In this document: piece after piece, positions 1-6,600 of the stretch
Layout of the letters: each line of letters starts with the position of its first letter
Numbering within the stretch: the stretch's first letter is position 1
Source of the DNA: Blastocatellia bacterium
GTDB taxonomy: Bacteria > Acidobacteriota > Blastocatellia > UBA7656
Length of the DNA stretch: 64,000 nt
Direction of reading: 5' to 3'
Assembly (NCBI GenBank): GCA_035275065.1
Contig: DATENM010000150.1
Location: 16,620 to 80,619 of the forward strand
Notes under the pieces: model-generated
Databases searched by the model: none
Seen by the model: only the letters and a program-made list of their open reading frames with translations
What the model was told of the DNA's origin: nothing
Position numbers and translations under genes: made by a program

Positions 1-535
1 GGCCCAGCGGCACCATCTCGAAATCGCCGAACGGATCGCTCGCGTCGATCAACAACAGATTCAAGTCGCGCGCCAGTTGCAGGTGCTGATACGCATCGTC
101 GAGCACCAGCACATTGGCGCCGAGCCCGCGGGTGGCGCGCAAGCCGGCCTCGAAGCGGTCTTTGTGAATGACGATGGGCACGTCGGGCAGCCGTCGCGCC
201 AGCATCAGCGGCTCGTCGCCGACTTCGCGGTATGACCGGGAGTTTACCGATTCGACGTCCGCGCCGCCACTTGAAGGGCCCGGCGCATTGAGCATTTGCA
301 TGGCGGCGGACTCGCGCCCGTAGCCGCGTGTGAGAATCGCTACGCGGTGCGCCTCGCCGCGCAGGTAGCCGGCGATGTATTCGACCATCGGCGTCTTGCC
401 GGTGCCGCCGAGCGTGATGTTGCCGACGGCGATCACGGTCGCCTCAAGCCGGCGTGGCTTCAGGTAGCCGGTTTCGTAAGCGGCGACGCGCAAGCGCACC
501 GCCAGCTCATAAAGTTTCGCCGGCAGCCAGACCAT
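1..535 (-). CDS. lpxK: Tetraacyldisaccharide 4'-kinase LpxK (partial, C-terminus off the window)
   Basis: LpxK phosphorylates the 4' position of the lipid A disaccharide at the inner membrane. About 178 N-terminal residues are visible. They include the P-loop GNITLGGTGKTP near residue 40, then TRGYGRES, the family hallmark after the first strand, and VLDDAYQHLQL further on. I chose the ATG at 535 because the protein then begins MVWLPAKLYELAVRLR, the usual pre-P-loop amphipathic region. An in-frame GTG at 568 would add eleven residues. The gene lies 42 nt downstream of the waaA stop on the same strand, so the two are probably one lipid A/Kdo transcript. The carboxy-terminal half lies beyond position 1. 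Confidence 0.9.
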   Translation of the reverse strand, partial: MVWLPAKLYELAVRLRVAAYETGYLKPRRLEATVIAVGNITLGGTGKTPMVEYIAGYLRGEAHRVAILTRGYGRESAAMQMLNAPGPSSGGADVESVNSRSYREVGDEPLMLARRLPDVPIVIHKDRFEAGLRATRGLGANVLVLDDAYQHLQLARDLNLLLIDASDPFGDFEMVPLG

Positions 536-577
536 CGCGCGCTTAAGCCTTTTGTCTTTAGCGATCACCGCATTCGC

Positions 578-1903
578 TCACGAAATTCGCTCACGAATCG
601 CCGCCACGGTGCAGCGGGTCGCGCCGCGATTCGATAGTAAGATTTGTCGCGCCCTGGCGCCCAGCGCCCGCGCCGCCTCGCCGTCTCGGAGCAGGCGGAT
701 CAGCTCGCGGGTGAGCGCGCTGGCCAGGGCTTCGCCGGTCGCCTGTATCTGCACGACGGCGGCGGCGGCGGCGAAGTCTGCGACGATCTGCCGAAAGTTC
801 TCGGTGTGCGGGCCGACGATGATGGGCCGGGCAAAAGCCGCGGGCTCGATGATGTTGTGGCCGCCGCGCGCCACCAGGCTGCCGCCGACAAAGACGACGC
901 CGGCGAAGCGATAAACCGCCGCCAGCTCGCCGATAGTGTCGAGCAGGATGATGTCGGCGCGTGCCGCGTCAGCCTGCGCGACCGAGCGCCGCGCATAATC
1001 AAGACCGCTTTGCGCAATCAAAGCGGCAACCTCGTCGAAGCGTTCCGGGTGGCGTGGCGCGATCAGCAGCCGCGCCTCTTCAAGTCCCGGCTCGCGGCGA
1101 ATCTCGCGGAGCGCCGCAAGCAACATCGGCTCTTCGCCGGGCGCGGTGCTGCCGGCGACAATCAGGAAGCGCGAAGCCGAGAGCGCGAACTGGCGATCAA
1201 TCTCGCTGGCGATTGGCGAGGCGACATCATCGGCCTGCGGCTCGCCGTCGCTTGCCGCCACATCGTATTTGAGATTGCCGCAGACCCGCACTTCGCTTGC
1301 GCCGAGCGCGCGGGCGCGTTCCGCGTCAGCGTCGGATTGCATCACCAGCAGCGACAGATCGGCGAGCGCTCGTTTGATGAAGCGGCGCGCTCGCCGGTAA
1401 CGCGCAAACGAGCGCGGCGAGATGCGCCCGTTGGCGATGACCGTGACAATGCGGCGGCGGCGGCACTCGCGCAAGAAGTTCGGCCACAGCTCGGTTTCAA
1501 GAATCACGACCAGCGACGGTCGCACGCGGTCGAGGGCGCGGCGCACGCTGAACGACCAATCGAAAGGGAAATAGCAGACCGCATCAAAATGCCCCGGCTG
1601 CTCGGCACGCGCCAGCCGCTGGCCAGTCGCTGTGGTTGTCGAAACCAGAATGCGCCAGCCGGCGAGCTCTTCGCGCAGCGCGGCGATCAATGGCCTGGCC
1701 GCGATAAACTCGCCGACCGACACCGCATGCACCCACACCGTCGGGCGCGCGTCGTCGCCAGGCGCTTTCGGCAAGCGTCCCAGCCGCTCGCGAAAGCTGC
1801 CCGCATACTTGCCGTGACGTAAAGCTTGATAAATGAAATAGGGCAGCAGCAGCACGAACAACGCCGTCAGGATGAGGCTGTAGAGCAGGTACATAATCAA
1901 CAA
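578..1903 (-). CDS. waaA: 3-deoxy-D-manno-octulosonic acid transferase (Kdo transferase)
   Basis: WaaA transfers Kdo from CMP-Kdo to lipid A precursor on the cytoplasmic face of the inner membrane. The 441-residue product has the usual length. An N-terminal membrane anchor (about residues 4-27) is followed by the GT-B fold with VWVHAVSVGEFIAARPL, where the Glu corresponds to the catalytic base of the family. The C-terminal half holds VGGSLVARGGHNIIEPAA, the CMP-Kdo binding signature. A second in-frame Met three residues in is an equally possible start. With the following lpxK it forms a short lipid A operon, showing a diderm cell with LPS or a related lipid A. Confidence 0.93.
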   Translation of the reverse strand: MLIMYLLYSLILTALFVLLLPYFIYQALRHGKYAGSFRERLGRLPKAPGDDARPTVWVHAVSVGEFIAARPLIAALREELAGWRILVSTTTATGQRLARAEQPGHFDAVCYFPFDWSFSVRRALDRVRPSLVVILETELWPNFLRECRRRRIVTVIANGRISPRSFARYRRARRFIKRALADLSLLVMQSDADAERARALGASEVRVCGNLKYDVAASDGEPQADDVASPIASEIDRQFALSASRFLIVAGSTAPGEEPMLLAALREIRREPGLEEARLLIAPRHPERFDEVAALIAQSGLDYARRSVAQADAARADIILLDTIGELAAVYRFAGVVFVGGSLVARGGHNIIEPAAFARPIIVGPHTENFRQIVADFAAAAAVVQIQATGEALASALTRELIRLLRDGEAARALGARARQILLSNRGATRCTVAAIRERIS

Positions 1904-1994
1904 GCGGAGTAAAAAGTTTGAGGCGGGCCATACCCGCCTCGCCTCTACAACTGCCGCGCCCGAGGCGCGACGATTCGCCTCAACTCAGCCGCGT

Positions 1995-2552
1995 TTACTT
2001 GGCGCGCTCAAGGTAGGTGCCTTTCGACGGGTCAACGCGAATGCGGTCACCTTCCTTGACGAACGGCGGCACTTGCACGGTGACGCCGGTTTCGAGCTTC
2101 GCCGGCTTCGGGCTGTTCGACGCCGTCGCGCCTTTCATTTCGGGCGTCGTTTCGACGACCGTCAGCTCGACCGACGGCGGAAGTTCGACGCCGATGGGCG
2201 CGCCGTCAAAGAATTCGACCTGAATCTTGGTGCCCGGCGTCAGGTAATCTATCGCGTCGCCGAGCGATTCGCGGTCGAGGGCGATCTGGTCATAGGTCTC
2301 GGTGTTCATGAAGTGATACATGTCGCCGTCCGAGTAGAGATACTCCATCTCGTGATCTTCGAGGGCGGCGCGCTCGATGTTTTCAGTCGAGCTGAAACGC
2401 ACCTCGGTCGAGGAGCCGTTCTTGAGGTTGCGCAGCTTGGCCTGCACAAAGGCGCGCAGGTTGCCCGGCGTGCGGTGCTGGAAATCGAGCACGCGGTGCG
2501 GCCCGCCGTTGTACATAATGATCATCCCGCGTCGAATGTCGTTTGCGTTCAT
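1995..2552 (-). CDS. efp: Translation elongation factor P
   Basis: EF-P binds between the P and E sites of the ribosome and relieves stalling at polyproline stretches. The 185 residues cover the KOW-like domain (1-65), the central OB domain and the C-terminal OB domain ending GDRIRVDPSKGTYLERA. The domain I loop that reaches the peptidyl transferase centre reads TPGNLRAFVQAKLRNL. The residue aligned with Lys34 of E. coli EF-P (in PGKGQAF) is Asn31, with Arg33 two positions later. So neither the beta-lysylated Lys nor, in this alignment, the rhamnosylated Arg is present. Start: ATG preceded by AAGGG. No epmA, epmB or earP lies in the window. Confidence 0.95.
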   Translation of the reverse strand: MNANDIRRGMIIMYNGGPHRVLDFQHRTPGNLRAFVQAKLRNLKNGSSTEVRFSSTENIERAALEDHEMEYLYSDGDMYHFMNTETYDQIALDRESLGDAIDYLTPGTKIQVEFFDGAPIGVELPPSVELTVVETTPEMKGATASNSPKPAKLETGVTVQVPPFVKEGDRIRVDPSKGTYLERAK

Positions 2553-2703
2553 AGCAATCAGTTTCCCTTCTCGTCGTCTGGTCGGTTTGTTATGAATTCA
2601 GCCGTCCGGCTAACCTCCTACATTACCGCATCCCGAAACCGCCATGCAAGCAAGGCTAACCGCGGCGCGGCGCTACTTTTTGTGACCCAACACACTATGA
2701 ATC

Positions 2704-2712
2704 TGTTATAGT
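2704..2712 (+). promoter_or_regulatory. Possible extended -10 promoter element
   Basis: The sequence TGTTATAGT matches an extended sigma-70 -10 box (TGn followed by TATAGT). It lies 70 nt before the YkgJ-like gene, in the divergent gap with efp. No good -35 hexamer sits at 17 nt, which an extended -10 can tolerate. The call rests on consensus only. Confidence 0.35.
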
Positions 2713-2781
2713 GTGAGCGCTCAAGACAGTCACGGCGTTCTCGCCACCTGCGTATCAACAGAGACGGATTGAAAACAAACC

Positions 2782-3198
2782 ATGGGAAAGACATTCGATT
2801 GCCTCAACTGTGTAGGCATCTGCTGCTCAGTGTACAACCGCGTCGAAGTGACCGGGCGCGACATCAACCGCATCGCCCGACATTTCAACATCACGCCGGA
2901 AGCCGCCACCGCGCGCTTCACCAAAGTCCTCGAAGGCGAGCGCGTCCTGCGCCGCAAGAAAGACCCGCTGCTCGGCGAGACCTGCATCTTTCACGATCTT
3001 GAAAAACGGCTCTGCGGCCAGTACGATGCGCGCCCGCACGTCTGCCGCATCTGGCCCGATCACGGCGACGGCGGCTGCGTCTACTATGACGTTTTGCAAT
3101 TCGAGCGCGACCAGCAGGGCAAACACAACGTCGTGCCGCTCATTCAACTGGCATACAAGGCAGAAGACAAAAAGGCTAAGGGGAGCGGCTCACGCTAA
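2782..3198 (+). CDS. YkgJ-family cysteine cluster protein
   Basis: A 138-residue cytoplasmic protein with the cysteine pattern of the YkgJ family (putative Zn or Fe-S chelating cluster). CLNCVGICC lies at residues 7-15, and further cysteines follow in GETCIFH, RLCGQ and HVCRIWPDH. The family is linked to metal binding, but its biochemical role is mostly unknown. The tail is Lys-rich and disordered. It lies 38 nt upstream of a small ferredoxin-like gene on the same strand, so the two may be co-transcribed Fe-S or metal proteins. No clear Shine-Dalgarno precedes the ATG. Assignment to family is firm, function is not. Confidence 0.85.
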   Translation: MGKTFDCLNCVGICCSVYNRVEVTGRDINRIARHFNITPEAATARFTKVLEGERVLRRKKDPLLGETCIFHDLEKRLCGQYDARPHVCRIWPDHGDGGCVYYDVLQFERDQQGKHNVVPLIQLAYKAEDKKAKGSGSR

Positions 3199-3236
3199 GG
3201 CCGCCAGCCGCAGTCGCGGCAGAGCTGTGCTAAGCT

Positions 3237-3611
3237 ATGGCTATGCGCGACGAACTGCAAGCGAAGGCCGAAAAGCTCGGCGTCCATCGCATCCGCCGCC
3301 ACATCTTTTTGTGTTGTGATCAGAGCAAGCCGAAGTGCGCCGACAAAGAGCTGAGCCTTGTCTCCTGGGAATACCTCAAGCGGCGGCTGAAAGAGTTGCG
3401 TCTGGTGGGCGACGGCGGCGTCTATCGCACGAAAGCCAACTGCCTGCAAATTTGCGCCGGCGGCCCCATCGCCGTCGTCTATCCTGAAGGCGCGTGGTAT
3501 CACTCCTGCACGCCCGACACGCTAGAGCAGATCATCCAACGTCACCTTCTGAATGGCGAGGTCGTCGAGGAATTCCTCATTACCCGACACCCGCTCGACC
3601 GTGAGAAGTGA
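3237..3611 (+). CDS. Thioredoxin-like (2Fe-2S) ferredoxin
   Basis: A 124-residue protein of the thioredoxin-fold [2Fe-2S] ferredoxin family, related to the NuoE/HydB-associated small ferredoxins. Candidate cluster ligands are FLCCDQSKPKC (around residues 25-36) and, after a spacer, KANCLQICAGGP (around 67-78). It probably carries electrons in the cytoplasm. A redox partner is not evident from the neighbours, although the preceding YkgJ-like gene is also cysteine-rich. Its stop codon lies inside the left arm of a GTGAC heptad repeat (3606-3652). Confidence 0.85.
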   Translation: MAMRDELQAKAEKLGVHRIRRHIFLCCDQSKPKCADKELSLVSWEYLKRRLKELRLVGDGGVYRTKANCLQICAGGPIAVVYPEGAWYHSCTPDTLEQIIQRHLLNGEVVEEFLITRHPLDREK

Positions 3612-3652
3612 CGAGTGACAAGAGGCGGTTGCCGGTTCCGCTCTTGTCACTC
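3606..3652. repeat. Heptad inverted repeat H1 (AAGTGAC / TTGTCAC type)
   Basis: Left arm AAGTGAC-GAGTGAC-AAGAG and right arm CTCTTGTCACTC form a 12-bp perfect stem (3613-3624 with 3641-3652). The heptad word is the same as in H2, H4 and H10. It contains the stop codon of the ferredoxin gene and lies between two convergent genes, so it could serve as a terminator. Confidence 0.75.
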
Positions 3653-3670
3653 ATCTTCTTCAACGCGGCC

Positions 3671-6600
3671 TCAGTGCTTCGACTGCGCCACCGACGGACA
3701 GGTGCAGGTGTTGTTGGCCATGTTCTGATCGGTGATGACACAGGTCGTCTGGTTGGCAATGATCAAGGTCGCCGTGCCGCGCTTCACGGCCATATCGGCA
3801 GTGATCTTGATCTTGCGATTGCCCTTGATGTGGTCGAAGGACACCGTGCAGCCGCGCACCGTCAATGTGCCGGTGCCGGTGGCGGTGACTACGCCGTTGC
3901 AGCAGAACTGGTAATCACCCGTCTGCGCATCGAATAGCACCACATTGCCGGGGTTCGACTCATCCTGTAGACAGCCCGTCCAGACGCGCACCGCGAACGA
4001 GCAGGTCGCCGTGTTGCCCGAAGCGTCGGTCGCCGTGCAGGTCACGCTCGTCGTCCCCGTCGCGAAGACCGACCCTGAAGGCGGCACACACGCTACCGTC
4101 GCCCCCGGACAGTTATCCGAAATCGCCGGCGTCGCGTAGGTCACCGTCTGCGATGTCGAGATCGGGCAGGTGATCGGCGTCACCGTGCTGATCGCCGCCG
4201 GACAACCGTTGGTGAAGACTGGCGGTTGTGTGTCGTTGACCTTGACGGTGAAGCTGCACGTCGCGTTGGGCGACACGCCGTTGCTCGCCGTACAACTCAC
4301 CGTCGTCATGCCCACGGGGAAGCTGGCTCCTGGCGGCGGCGAGCAGACCACGGTCGGCGCCGGCAGGCCGGAAGCGGTCACCGTGTAGTTGACGTTGGCC
4401 GCACACTGTCCAGTGGCCGCAGCGGCGATGACAGGGCTGGCCGGACAGGTGATCGATGGCGCCGCGCCGATGTTGATCGTCACCTGGGCAAAGGAGTCCG
4501 CGCAGGGCGGATTGGCAATCGTCCACCTCAACACGATAGGCCCGGTGCCGCCCGTGTGCGTGAAGGTCGAGTTGCCGGTATGCAGGCCGCTGAAAGTTCC
4601 GGTTCCGCCGCTCTGTACCGTCCAGGTGCCGTTGCCGGAAGTGGGAGTATTGCCACCGAGGCCGGCGGTCGTGCCGCCCGGCGCAATCGTCTGATTCGGA
4701 CCGACCGAGGCGGTTGTCGGCGGAGGCACGACGGTGACTGTCGTGGCGGCAGAAGGTGCGCTGGTACAGCCACTAGCCGTCACCGTCACGGTATAGCTGC
4801 CGTTCGCGGTAGCGACGTATTGCTGGCCCGTCGCGCCGCCGATAGGGCTGCTGTTCAAGTACCATTGATTGCCGCTGGCGCTGCTCGAAGTGAGGGTGAC
4901 GCTGCCGCCTTGGCAGAAGGTCGTCGGGCCTCCCGGCGTGATCGTTGGCGTCGGTGGAATCGGATTGACGGTGACGACTACGGGTGACGAAGCCGCGCTG
5001 GTGCAGCCGCTGGCCGTCACCGTCACGGTATAGCTGCCGTTCGCTGTGGCGACGTATTGTTGGCCGGTGGCACCGCCAATCGGGCTGCTGTCCAGATACC
5101 ACTGATTGCCGCTGGCGCTGCTTGAGGTCAAGGTCACCGAACCGCCGGCGCAAAATGTCGTCGGCCCACCTGGCGTGATCGTCGGCGTCGGTGGGGTTGG
5201 ATTTACCGTTACCGTCGTTGCGTTGGAAGCCGCGCTGGTGCAGCCGCTAGCCGTCACCGTCACGGTATAGCTGCCGTTCGCGGTAGCAATGTATTGCTGG
5301 CCCGTCGCGCCGCCGATGGGACTGCCGTTCAAGTACCATTGGTTGCCGCTGGCGCTGCTCGAAGTGAGGGTGACGCTGCCGCCTTGGCAGAAGGTCGTCG
5401 GGCCTCCCGGCGTGATCGTCGGCGTCGGTGGAATCGGGTTCACCGTCACGGTCGTCGGCTCCGAGGTCTTCATGCAATCGCCGACCGTGATCGTCACCGT
5501 ATAGCTGCCGCTCGCGGTGGCAGTGTACTGCTGAGACGTCGCTCCCCCGATGGGCGAGCCGTCAAGGTTCCACTGGTAACCGTCGGCGCTGCTTGAGCTC
5601 AAGACGACGCTGTCGCCCGTGCAGAAAGTCGTCGGGCCTCCCGGCGTGATCGTCGGCGTCGCCGTGTAGTCGCACGGCGGGAAGAGGCCGACAAGCACAG
5701 GGTCATGATCGGATGCCCTGTAAGGCGTGCCCGGCTGGAAGACGACGCGCGGCGGCACCAGCGCCGAGCCGTCCGGCTTCTCTTCAAAAGTAGATTCGCC
5801 GGCGTCTTTCACTTCATCGTTGTAATCGAACAGGTCGACTTCGTCGGCGTTGATGTGCCAGGCGTCCGCGCCGGTGATCTTCGCTAGCAGGCTGCTGCTG
5901 GCGAAGGCGTAGTCGAGGTGACCCAGCTCGCCGCTGAAGAGATAGGAATAAGCGTTCGCGCCGTGAAACACGGTCTCCATATCAGAGAAGCCGCCGCTCT
6001 CCAGCGTCGTCACCGGGTTTTCCTGGGCGTAAGAGTTGAAGTCGCCGAGCAACAAGATGTCCGGATCGCCCGCCGCCGGCAGCACCGTGCTGTTGATCCA
6101 GGTGAGCAGGCGGGACGCTTGCTGGGTGCGCCGGTCGTTGAAACAGCCCTGACCGTCGTTCGCGTCCGCGTCCGCGCCGGTGCCAGGGCAGCCCTTCGAC
6201 TTGAAGTGATTGGCGACGACCGTAAAGCGCTCGCCGAAGGCCGGGTTCGCCGGGTCAACCACATCAAAGGTCTGCGCCGTCGGCGGGCGGTTGTGAATCG
6301 GGTCGAGGTCTACGAGCGGCGAGCCAACCGGCGACACGATGCCCGTGCGGTAGATCAACTGCACACGGATGGCGTCGGTGCCCAGCGTCCCGCCGGTGTT
6401 GACGAAAGCGTAAGGGTGCGCGCCGCCGCAGCGGGCGTTGATCGCGCCGAGCAGATCGGTGATGGTGTCGGACGGCGTCGTGTTCTCAAGCTCCATGAAA
6501 GCGTAGATGTCAGCATTGAGCGAGCAGACGACGATGGAGGCGCGCTCGCGCTGGCGGTTCAGCTCGGCAACGCTATCGGCACCGCGGCAGTCCTGGTCAT

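Noticed and set aside
4725..5660. CRISPR-like periodic repeat
   Set aside because: The period is 234-237 bp, in frame, and the repeat encodes a protein domain. There are no short repeats with unique spacers.
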